Below are positions 25,333 to 32,411 of a DNA stretch of 64,000 nucleotides, one piece after another. The position numbers and the translations under genes were made by a program. The first letter of the stretch is position 1, and each line of letters opens with the position of its first letter. The notes under the pieces were generated by a model. The model made no database searches, had not been told where the DNA came from, and worked only from the letters and a program-made list of their open reading frames with translations. The stretch comes from Actinomadura rupiterrae. GTDB taxonomy: Bacteria > Actinomycetota > Actinomycetes > Streptosporangiales > Streptosporangiaceae. Where the stretch lies: the NCBI RefSeq assembly GCF_024172125.1, contig NZ_JAMZEA010000001.1:1-64000 (forward strand), read 5' to 3'.

Positions 25333-25560
25333 CGTGCATTGACAAAAATACCCTCAAGGATTTTTGGCCAGAGAAACCATCACCAACAACACTTTATGTG
25401 GCAACAAACCGGCCAGAGCCAGCATGCGGACCAGGAAGCAGGTCTACCAGGAAGTATCGCCCCACGAGCGAGATGGGCCCGGCATCATCGAATGCCACCC
25501 TAAACCCAGACATTGCGCGTCACTACGGATGCCGCAGGAGAGTCAATAGCCGCCGGGTCC
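25333..25560. other. AT-rich non-coding patch
   Basis: Part of the 1-kb gap 25212-26235. By eye its base composition is far less GC-rich than its surroundings, with runs such as CAAAAATACC and ACAACACTTTATG. Short frames cross it, but none has a ribosome site or protein-like composition. It may be a remnant of transferred DNA or a protein-binding regulatory region for the peptide cluster. Confidence 0.5.
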
Positions 25561-25790
25561 GGTTTTTGGTACCGCTTCCGACAGTGGTCCGTCAGGTGCG
25601 GACATTTCCGGACTCACTGGCGGGGCCCGCCTTCTCCGGACGCCACTTTGCGTCCCTTTCCACGCCACCTTCCCAGCCCTTGGACCGCCTGGAGACCAGC
25701 CACGCCCGGCGAACTCCCCTCGGACGCGTCACGCAGGACGCTCCTGACCACCCGCACCCGTTTTGGACGCGGACTGTCAGCCCCGTCCCC

Positions 25791-25880
25791 GCACGTTCGG
25801 CAGGGGCGGCCGCGCACGTTCGGCAGGGGCGGCCGCGCACGTTCGGCAGGGGCGGCCGCGCACGTTTGGCAGGGGCGGCC
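25791..25880. repeat. 23-bp tandem repeat array
   Basis: Four near-identical head-to-tail units of GCGCACGTTCGGCAGGGGCG plus GCC (the first lacks two bases), at 25791, 25812, 25835 and 25858. Degenerate relatives containing GTCCGCGCGCGTTTTGG continue to about 25970. There are no spacers of differing sequence, so this is not CRISPR. The gap has no gene. Confidence 0.85.
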
Positions 25881-26235
25881 GCGCGTGTTTTGGGCCCGGT
25901 CGGTCAGGGTCGTCCGCGCGCGTTTGGACTGGGGCGGTCGGGGGCGTCCGCGCGCGTTTTGGGCCGGGCGTGGTGGGAATGTGGGGTCCGGACGTCGAAA
26001 TCCGCTGGTCTGACGGTGTTCGGTTGAAGGTTGTTGCGTTCGCGTTCGGATGCCGCCGGAACGGGTGCGGAAAGCACGAGGCGTCCGTTGATCAGGGAGG
26101 ACACCGCCGGACCGGCGGGTTCTCCGGTGCCGGAAAGGACGGTCCGCGTACGGGCGTCCGGTCGACCCCGTGGTATCTGAATGATCGTCGGGTTATGCTC
26201 CTCCCCTGCCCACGAACGCGACCGCCGGAGACGGG

Positions 26236-26814
26236 ATGAGCGTGGACGAGACGGCCCCCCTTCGCGTACTGGTGGTGGGCGGTGACGCGTCCGCACGCGC
26301 GGACGTCGCCCGCCTGCTGTCGGCGAGCGACGAGCTGAACGTGGTCGCCGAGGCCGGTGAGGCCGCCGCGGCGGTCGAGCTGGCCGGGCGGCTGCGTCCC
26401 GACGTCGTCCTGCTGGACGCGTCCGCCGCGCGCGCCGGCCGCACCGCCGAGCTGGCCCGGGCCTCCCGGGTGTTCGTCCTCGCCGGTCCGGACGACTCGG
26501 GCGCCGTCGACTCGGCCGTGCGCGGCGGGGCCTGCGGCCACCTGGTCCCGGGCGCGTTCACCGCGCGGGACGTGCTGCGCGGGGTCCGGGACGCCAGCCG
26601 GATCAGCATGGGCCTGTCCGCCCGCGAGTCCGAGGTGATGGACCTGATCGCCAGCGGCCGCTCCAACGGCGAGATCGCCCGGCAGCTCTTCCTCAGCGAG
26701 AAGACGGTCAAGAACCACGTGAACCGCATCTACGCCAAGCTCGGCGTCAGCTCCCGCGCCACCGCCATCGCCCTCTGGCGCGGCCTGGTCAGCGCCCTCC
26801 CCGGCCGCGACTGA
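26236..26814 (+). CDS. Orphan LuxR-family regulator with atypical receiver
   Basis: 192 residues. The N-terminal domain (about 9-120) has a receiver-like fold but is altered. The usual acidic pair in the first loop reads VVGGDAS, the phosphate-site aspartate is present in VVLLDAS, and the conserved lysine loop reads GHLVPG. It may therefore not be switched by normal phosphotransfer. The C-terminal LuxR/NarL DNA-binding domain (about 128-188) is intact: [25 protein letters not shown], then the recognition helix in [16 protein letters not shown]. No histidine kinase gene is adjacent. The start ATG has GGAG 5 nt upstream. It is followed by a tRNA-Lys gene. Confidence 0.85.
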   Translation: MSVDETAPLRVLVVGGDASARADVARLLSASDELNVVAEAGEAAAAVELAGRLRPDVVLLDASAARAGRTAELARASRVFVLAGPDDSGAVDSAVRGGACGHLVPGAFTARDVLRGVRDASRISMGLSARESEVMDLIASGRSNGEIARQLFLSEKTVKNHVNRIYAKLGVSSRATAIALWRGLVSALPGRD

Positions 26815-26929
26815 CCCCGCCCCCTGCCCGGCCGCCGCTGGGCGGGATAACCGATTCGCGCAGGGCTCGGAGCCCTGCTAATCTCTTTCTCGTCGCCAGG
26901 GAGGCCACGGAGCCGACCGGGACGACGAC

Positions 26930-27002
26930 GCGCCGTTAGCTCAATTGGCAGAGCAGCGGACTCTTAATCCGCGGGTTCGGGGTTCAAGTCCCTGACGGCG
27001 CA
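26930..27002 (+). tRNA. tRNA-Lys (CTT anticodon), copy 1
   Basis: A complete cloverleaf: acceptor GCGCCGT/ACGGCGC, D-arm GCTCAATTGGCAGAGC, anticodon loop CTCTTAA, T-loop TTCAAGT, discriminator A. CCA is not encoded (ACCC follows). The gene is identical to the copy at 43094. A hairpin (GCAGGGCT/AGCCCTGC, 26860-26878) and a TAATCT -10-like hexamer (26879-26884) precede it. Confidence 0.97.
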
Positions 27003-27009
27003 CCCGCAG

Positions 27010-27050
27010 CGAAAGCCCCGGGCCGCTTCAGCGCGCCTTCGGGGCTTTCG
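27010..27050 (+). terminator. Hairpin after tRNA-Lys copy 1
   Basis: CGAAAGCCCCG (27010-27020) and CGGGGCTTTCG (27040-27050) form a perfect 11-bp stem around a 19-nt loop, 7 nt after the tRNA. Confidence 0.75.
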
Positions 27051-27189
27051 GCATGTCCGCGCTCGGCCGCAGCCGGTTTTTCTTCGCCGAGCGCATGAAC
27101 CGGCCGGACCGTTCCTGGTTCACTGGAGGGCACTCCCGCCTCGCAGGGAGGCGACCGCCCGCCCATCGCGGTGAACAGGGGCGAAGCCG

Positions 27190-27540
27190 ATGGACGAATA
27201 CCAGGCGATCGTGGTCCGCAACCCGGACCACCGGGTCGTCGCCCTGTACGGGGACCTCGACGCGAGCAGCATGCCCGCGCTGGAGGCCGAGCTCTTCTGC
27301 CAGCTCACCGAGAGCGACCTCCCGCTCGTGGTGAGCCTGGACGGCGTCGCCTTCTGCGACACCGGCTGCCTGCGGTCGCTGCTCCAGGCCGTCCGGCACG
27401 CGGACGCCGTGGGCTGCCGGCTGGCGTTCTGCTGCCAACTCGAAGACCTCCTCCGCGTCCTGCGCGCAGGCCGCCTGACCCAGCACATGTGCATATGGCC
27501 GACCGTGGAGGAAGCCGTCCAAGCCGTCCTCCGCCCCTGA
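27190..27540 (+). CDS. STAS-domain protein (anti-sigma factor antagonist-like)
   Basis: 116 residues made of one STAS domain. The first strand is VVALYGDLDASSMPALEAEL. The loop that normally carries the phosphorylated serine (DSSGL in SpoIIAA-type proteins) reads FCDTGCLRSLL, so threonine takes the place of serine and cysteines flank it. It also has CQLEDLLRVLRAGRL, where the family has the final helix. Such proteins bind anti-sigma kinases and release a sigma factor when not phosphorylated. No cognate kinase gene is near, so the partner is unknown. AGGGG precedes the ATG. Confidence 0.85.
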   Translation: MDEYQAIVVRNPDHRVVALYGDLDASSMPALEAELFCQLTESDLPLVVSLDGVAFCDTGCLRSLLQAVRHADAVGCRLAFCCQLEDLLRVLRAGRLTQHMCIWPTVEEAVQAVLRP

Positions 27541-27554
27541 ACGCACCCGCCCCG

Positions 27555-27724
27555 GGCCGCCGCACGCCCTTGGCCGCCGCACGCCCTCAGCCGTCGCGCG
27601 CGCTTGGCCACCGTGCGCCCTTCGCCGGCGCGCGTTCTCGGCCGCGGCGCGCCCTCGCTCGCGGCGCGTTCTCGGGCGTCGCGCGGGCTCGGCAGCCCCG
27701 CATTCTCGCCCGCCGCGCGTTCTC
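27555..27724. repeat. 17-bp tandem repeat array (10 copies in strict register)
   Basis: Ten consecutive units of exactly 17 bp, of the type GGCCGCCGCACGCCCTT or GCTCGCGGCGCGTTCTC, with an eleventh partial unit. It starts 15 nt after the STAS stop codon and fills most of the gap to the convergent molybdenum hydroxylase gene. The spacing never slips although the units vary. Confidence 0.85.
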
Positions 27725-27758
27725 GGCCGCCGCGGCTGGCGGGTTGTGCCGTTCTGGG

Positions 27759-29771
27759 TCAGGCGGGTTGGGGGGTTAGGCGCGGGAGGATGGTCTGCGG
27801 GGTCAGGGGCAGGTCGCGGTAGCGGACGCCGGTGGCGTCGTGGACGGCGTTGGCGATGGCGGCGGCCGTGCCGACGATGCCGATCTCACCGATGCCCTTG
27901 GTGCCCATCGGGTTGAGGTTCAGGTCCTGCTCGTCCAGCCAGAAGGCCTCGATGGACGGGACGTCCGCGCAGGCGGGGACGTGGTACTGGGCGAGGTCGG
28001 TGTTCACGAAGCCGCCGTCGCGGTCGAGGACGGTGTGCTCGGTGAGCGCCATCCCGATGCCCATCGTCATGCCGCCGATGAACTGCGACCGCGCGAGGAC
28101 GGGGTCGACGACGCGTCCGACGGCGTACATGCCGAGGAGGCGCGGGACGCGGACCTCACCGGTGGCCGGGTCCACGCTGACCTCGGCGAAGTGGGCGCCG
28201 AACGCGTGCCTGGAGTAGTCGGGCGCGTTCTCTACCTCGTCCGCCGTGTCGGCGAGGGCTTCGTGCGCGCCGGGATCGGCCAGGAGCTTCTCGCACGCGC
28301 GGACGACGGCTGTCCCCCAACTCGCGGTGCCTTTCGAGCCTCCGGCTAGGGGCGCGGTAGGCAGGGCGCTGTCACCGAGGTCAAGCCTTACGGCGGACGG
28401 CTCGACGCCTAGGGTTTCGGCCGCGATCCTAGTGAGGGCGGTGCGCGCGCCTGTGCCGATGTCGATGGCGGCGATGCGGACGCTGTACTTGCCGCCGCCG
28501 TGGCGCTGGGCCGATGCCTTGCTGGCCATCCGGAAAACCGGGTAGGTGGACGCCGCGACCCCCAGTCCCGTGTAGGGCGGCATGTCCGCGCCCCAGCCGA
28601 AACGGACCGCGCCCTCGCGCAGGCACGCGAGCAGATTGCGCGAACTGAAGGGCTGCCCTGTCGTGGGATCGTTTTCGGGCTCGTTGCGTATGCGGAGCTC
28701 GATCGGGTCTATGCCGAGGGTGCGGGCCAGCTCGTCCATGGCGCATTCGAGCGCGTACATGCCCGGGGCTTCGCCGGGGGCGCGCATCCAGGACGTGCTG
28801 GGCACGTCCAGGCGCGCGAGACGGCCCGCTATGCGGCGGTTCGCCGCCTGGTACATGACGCGGGACGGGTTGGTGGCCTCCTCGGCGAAGTCGCGGAGCG
28901 TCGAGGTCTGCTCGTTCGACTCGTGCGCGAGGACGGTGAGCCGGCCCTCCTGGTCGGCGCCGAGCCTGATCCGCTGGATGGTCGGCGTCCGGTAGCCGGT
29001 GATGGCGAACATCTGCCGGCGTGTCACCGCGAACCGGACGGGTCGTCCGACCACGCGGGCGGCCATCGCGGCGAGGACGACGTTCGGACGCGGCGTCCCC
29101 TTCGAGCCGAAACCACCGCCGACGTGCGGGGAGATCACGCGGACGTTCGGCCGGTCCAGCCCGAGGAGCCGCGCGAGCGTCGACTGGACGCGGGACGGCC
29201 CCTGGTTCGAGTCGTAGACGGTGAGCTGGTTGTCACCCTCCCAGTAGGCGAGAGTGGCGTGCGGTTCCATCGGATTGTTGTGTTCCGGTGGGGTTCGGTA
29301 GGTCACGTCCAGCCGGACCGGGGCGACCGCGAACGCGGCATCCGGATCGCCCATTTCCACCGGGTCGCCGTGGGGTTTCTCGTCCTCCGTCTCGTCCGGT
29401 GCGCGCAGTTCGATTTCGGGCAGGCGCTCGTCACGATACGTGACGCGCAGGAGGCGAGCGGCCTCGCGCGCCGTCTCGGACGTTTCGGCGATCACCGCGG
29501 CGACGAGTTGTCCCCGGTAGGAGACCTTCCGGCTCTGGAACACGTTCAGCTCGCCGTCACGCTCGTCCTGCTTCAGGCGCGGCGCGTTCTCGCAGGACAG
29601 CACGGCTATGACGCCCGGCATGGCGCGAACCTCGTCGGCGTGCACCGCCTCGATCTCGCCGCACGCGATCGTGGACGTCACGGCGGCGGCGTACGTGACG
29701 GTGTCCGCCGAATACTCGTAGGCATACCGAGCCGCCCCGGTCACCTTGTCGTGCGCTTCGACCCGAGTCAC
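27759..29771 (-). CDS. Molybdopterin-binding subunit, xanthine dehydrogenase family (PaoC/YagR-like)
   Basis: 670 residues from the GTG at 29771 (GGAGGGGAG 5 nt upstream). The N-terminal a/b hammerhead domain (KVTGAARYAYEY) is followed by the Mo-pterin domain with HVGGGFGSKG, a WMRAPGEAPGMYALECAMDELA segment that contacts the cofactor, and the catalytic glutamate in GTKGIGEIGIVG. The CoxL-specific selenium/copper loop is absent, so it is a hydroxylase or aldehyde oxidase rather than a CO dehydrogenase. The two upstream genes code for the FAD and iron-sulfur subunits, making a complete three-subunit enzyme. Gene order small-medium-large matches the YagTSR/PaoABC type, which oxidises aromatic aldehydes in E. 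coli. The substrate here is unproven. Confidence 0.9.
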   Translation of the reverse strand: MTRVEAHDKVTGAARYAYEYSADTVTYAAAVTSTIACGEIEAVHADEVRAMPGVIAVLSCENAPRLKQDERDGELNVFQSRKVSYRGQLVAAVIAETSETAREAARLLRVTYRDERLPEIELRAPDETEDEKPHGDPVEMGDPDAAFAVAPVRLDVTYRTPPEHNNPMEPHATLAYWEGDNQLTVYDSNQGPSRVQSTLARLLGLDRPNVRVISPHVGGGFGSKGTPRPNVVLAAMAARVVGRPVRFAVTRRQMFAITGYRTPTIQRIRLGADQEGRLTVLAHESNEQTSTLRDFAEEATNPSRVMYQAANRRIAGRLARLDVPSTSWMRAPGEAPGMYALECAMDELARTLGIDPIELRIRNEPENDPTTGQPFSSRNLLACLREGAVRFGWGADMPPYTGLGVAASTYPVFRMASKASAQRHGGGKYSVRIAAIDIGTGARTALTRIAAETLGVEPSAVRLDLGDSALPTAPLAGGSKGTASWGTAVVRACEKLLADPGAHEALADTADEVENAPDYSRHAFGAHFAEVSVDPATGEVRVPRLLGMYAVGRVVDPVLARSQFIGGMTMGIGMALTEHTVLDRDGGFVNTDLAQYHVPACADVPSIEAFWLDEQDLNLNPMGTKGIGEIGIVGTAAAIANAVHDATGVRYRDLPLTPQTILPRLTPQPA

Positions 29772-29793
29772 GCCAGCTCCCCTCCGCCGCACC

Positions 29794-30750
29794 TCACCGG
29801 GCCCCTGCCAGCTCGCTCAATGTCCCGACGATCAGGTTGCGGGCGAGATCGACCTTGTAGGCGTTGCCGCGCAGCGGTTCCGCTCCGGCAAGTTCGGCGT
29901 CGGCGGCGCGGGAGAACTCTGGGACGGTCGCGGGCGCCTGGCGCAAGGCCGCTTCGGCTCTGCGCGCGCGCCAGGGTTTCGCGGCGACGCCGCCGAGCGC
30001 GAGGCGGCAGTCCTGGATGACGCCGTCCTTGACGTCCACTGCGGCGGCCAGCGAGACCAGCGCGAACGCGAACGACGCGCGTTCACGCACCTTCTTGTAG
30101 GTGCCGGTCATTCCGTCCAGCGCCGGGATGCGGACGTGCGTGATGAGGTCGCCCGGTTCGAGCGTCGAGTTCCTGACCGGATCGTGGCCGTACAGGCTGT
30201 CCAGGGGGATTTCGTCGCGTCCGTGGATCACGACGTTGGCGTCCAGCGCGGCGAGCGCGACGGCCATATCGGACGGGTGCGTCGCGATGCATTCGGGCGT
30301 GTTGCCGAAAATGGCGAGGTTGTGGTGGTCGCCCTCGCGCGCCGAGCAGCCCGCGCCGAGTTCGCGCCGGTTGCACGGGCGCGTGACGTCCTGGAAGTAC
30401 GAGCAGCGCGTGCGTTGCAGCAGGTTTCCGCCGACCGTCGCCAGGTTCCGGATCTGGCCGGACGCGCCGGACAGCACCGCCCGCGCCAATACCGGAAACC
30501 GCTCCCGCACAACCGCGTGCGCCGCGAGATCCGAGTTTCGGACGGTTGCGCCGATGAGCAGACCGTCGCCATCGACCTCGATCCGGTCGTAAGGCAGGCG
30601 CGTGACGTCCACCAATTGCGAGGGCAGCGCGACGCCCAGGCGCATGAGATCGACCAGGTTCGTCCCGCCGCCGAGGTAGGCGGAACCCTCGCCGTACAGG
30701 TCGACGGCCTCGTCCGGCGTCGTGGCCCGCGCATACGTGAAGGGCCTCAT
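29794..30750 (-). CDS. FAD-binding subunit with probable [4Fe-4S] insertion (PaoB/YagS-like)
   Basis: 318 residues. The N-terminal FAD-binding motif is AYLGGGTNLVDLMRLGV, and a second FAD loop is ATVGGNLLQRTRC. After it comes a cysteine-rich insert, CSYFQDVTRPCNRRELGAGC, the pattern that binds an extra [4Fe-4S] cluster in PaoB and 4-hydroxybenzoyl-CoA reductase-type subunits. Ordinary xanthine dehydrogenase FAD subunits lack it. The start ATG overlaps the stop of the iron-sulfur subunit gene by 4 nt, and the Mo subunit gene starts 22 nt downstream. It passes electrons between the 2Fe-2S subunit and FAD in the cytosol. Confidence 0.9.
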   Translation of the reverse strand: MRPFTYARATTPDEAVDLYGEGSAYLGGGTNLVDLMRLGVALPSQLVDVTRLPYDRIEVDGDGLLIGATVRNSDLAAHAVVRERFPVLARAVLSGASGQIRNLATVGGNLLQRTRCSYFQDVTRPCNRRELGAGCSAREGDHHNLAIFGNTPECIATHPSDMAVALAALDANVVIHGRDEIPLDSLYGHDPVRNSTLEPGDLITHVRIPALDGMTGTYKKVRERASFAFALVSLAAAVDVKDGVIQDCRLALGGVAAKPWRARRAEAALRQAPATVPEFSRAADAELAGAEPLRGNAYKVDLARNLIVGTLSELAGAR

Positions 30751-31262
30751 TTCGCCACTCTCCGGACGGCCTCGACGATGTTCACGTAAGCGCCGCAACG
30801 GCATAGGTTTCCGCTCATACGCTCGCGGATCTCCCGGGCGCTCAGCTCCGGAACCGGACTTTCGGCCAGATCGTCGGTGATGGCGCTGGGCCACCCCGAC
30901 TTGGCCTCGTCCAGCATCCCGACCGCCGAGCAGAGCTGGCCGGGGGTGCAGTATCCGCACTGGAACGCGTCGCATTCGACGAAGGCGCTCTGGATCGGGG
31001 ACAGCTCGTCCCCCGAGGCCAGCCCCTCAACCGTGGTGACCTCGGAACCGTCCGCGGCGACGGCCAGGACCAGGCAGGCATTGACGCGCCGCCCGTCCAG
31101 CAGGACGGTGCAGGCACCGCACTGGCCGTGGTCGCACCCCTTCTTCGTCCCGGTCAGGTCGAGCCCCTCCCGCAGGAGATCAAGGAGCGACGTGCGCGTG
31201 TCCACCTCGACCCGGTACGCCCGCCCGTTCACCCCGATCCTGACCTGCGCTTTCTCCGTCAT
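30747..31262 (-). CDS. 2Fe-2S subunit of the molybdenum hydroxylase (PaoA/YagT-like)
   Basis: 171 residues. The N-terminal plant-type ferredoxin domain has CDHGQCGACTVLLDG plus NAC, and the C-terminal helical domain has the second cluster motif CGYCTPGQ and CRCGAY. All eight ligands are present. It is the first gene of the three-gene operon and overlaps the next one by ATGA. The ATG at 31262 was chosen; a GTG 18 nt upstream is in frame but has no better ribosome site. Unlike E. coli PaoA there is no Tat signal, so the enzyme should stay in the cytoplasm. Confidence 0.9.
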   Translation of the reverse strand: MTEKAQVRIGVNGRAYRVEVDTRTSLLDLLREGLDLTGTKKGCDHGQCGACTVLLDGRRVNACLVLAVAADGSEVTTVEGLASGDELSPIQSAFVECDAFQCGYCTPGQLCSAVGMLDEAKSGWPSAITDDLAESPVPELSAREIRERMSGNLCRCGAYVNIVEAVRRVAK

Positions 31263-31321
31263 GATCCGGAACGTACCCACCCGGCCCGGGCAGGAACGCC
31301 CTCCACGGCGTCCGAATCGCC

Positions 31322-31375
31322 GGGCGATCGAACCGGGCGGTCGAACCGGGCGGTCGAACCGGGGGCGATCGAGCC
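31322..31375. repeat. 13-bp tandem repeat in the divergent gap
   Basis: Four units of GGGCGGTCGAACC type (13, 13, 13 and 15 bp) in the 243-bp gap between the molybdenum hydroxylase operon and the Crp/Fnr gene. The units contain CGATCGA and GGTCGA, which could also serve as binding sites. Confidence 0.7.
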
Positions 31376-31505
31376 GGCCGAGCCGCGTGGTCGATATCGG
31401 ACGCTCCGCAACCAGCGGGACGGTCTGTCCCCTGCGAACGCCCCGGGACTCCGCCCCGTCTCATTCGATGGCGCCCGAACACCGGACGGAACGGAGGATC
31501 AGGCG

Positions 31506-32195
31506 ATGGGGACCCACCAACCGAACCTGACCGGACTGGGCGCCCACCTCGACCCCCAGACCTGGCGCGAGCTCCTGGATCTCGGGCCGCGGAGCAGGCG
31601 CTCCAAGGGGCGCGTCCTCATGCGGCAGGGCGATCCGGGGGACGTCGTCATGGTCCTCGTCCGGGGACGCGTGAAGGTTTCGCGGATCGAGGCCGACGGC
31701 GCGGTCTTCCCGCTGGCGATCCGCACCATCGGGGAAGTTCTGGGGGACATCGCGGTGCTCAGCGGCAGCGGCCGCACCGCCACCGTGGAGACCGTCACCG
31801 ACTGCGAGATCCACTCGATCTCCGGCCGGCGCTTCCTGCGCTTCGTGTCGGACCATGCGCTCCCCGGCAAGATCGTCACGCTGTACCAGACCCGGCTGCA
31901 GGAGTCCGAGCGGCGCCGGGCCGAGCTGGCCGGCCTCACCCTGGACCAGCGGGTCTGCCTGACCCTGGACCGGCTCGCCTTCCCCGACGAGCGCGGTGCG
32001 CTGCGCGTCGACCTCGGCATGTCCCAGGAGGAGTTCGGCCGGATGGTCGGCGCCTCGCGGAACGCCGTCGGCATGGTCCTGGCGCGGCTGCGGACCCTCG
32101 GGATCATCGACACGAGGCCGCGCCTGGTCACGATCCGGAACGCCGAGGCGCTCCGCCGCCGCGCCGAGGAGACCGGCCGCGCCGACACCTGCTGA
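31506..32195 (+). CDS. Crp/Fnr-family transcription regulator
   Basis: 229 residues. A cyclic-nucleotide-binding beta roll (about 15-125: GDPGDVVMVLVRGRVKVSR...GEVLGDIAVLSGSGRTATV) is followed by the long dimer helix and a winged-helix DNA-binding domain. The recognition region is MSQEEFGRMVGASRNAVGMVLARLRTLGII. The phosphate-binding segment of cAMP-type members (GE-x-x-GE...R-x-A) appears only as GEVLGD...RTAT, so the ligand is uncertain. No FNR-type cysteine cluster is present. It is divergent from the molybdenum hydroxylase operon and lies ahead of the kinase/channel cluster; either could be its target. The end of the gene seeds the following repeat. Confidence 0.88.
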   Translation: MGTHQPNLTGLGAHLDPQTWRELLDLGPRSRRSKGRVLMRQGDPGDVVMVLVRGRVKVSRIEADGAVFPLAIRTIGEVLGDIAVLSGSGRTATVETVTDCEIHSISGRRFLRFVSDHALPGKIVTLYQTRLQESERRRAELAGLTLDQRVCLTLDRLAFPDERGALRVDLGMSQEEFGRMVGASRNAVGMVLARLRTLGIIDTRPRLVTIRNAEALRRRAEETGRADTC

Positions 32196-32316
32196 GCCCC
32201 GCCGACACGCGTTGAGATACCGCCCGCGCCGGGCCGGCCGCGCCGACACTGTTGAGCCGCGCCGACACCTTTTGAAAGGCCGCCCGCGCCGGTCCGGGCG
32301 CGCCGACACCTGTTGA
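32181..32316 (+). repeat. Stop-codon-containing repeats after the Crp/Fnr gene
   Basis: The final 15 bp of the coding region (GCCGACACCTGCTGA, ending in the stop) recur four more times at 32201, 32242, 32261 and 32302 with lengths 15, 14, 15 and 15 bp. Every copy ends in TGA. Two copies of a CCGCCCGCGCCGG-type block lie between them. The frame differs between copies, so this is not simply a C-terminal protein repeat. Confidence 0.85.
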
Positions 32317-32411
32317 GAGACGAGTGGGCGCGCTGCCCAATGTTGGGCAGCGGCCTCTCCCGCCCCCGCCGATCCTGAAGGCCCAGCAGACCTTCGAAGT
32401 GGGAGCCCCTT

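Noticed and set aside
25364..25549. Short open frames in the AT-rich patch
   Set aside because: No ribosome site, non-protein-like composition and no overlap with conserved-looking sequence.
25791..25880. Possible CRISPR array
   Set aside because: Units abut with no unique spacers, and no cas gene is in the window. It is a simple tandem repeat.
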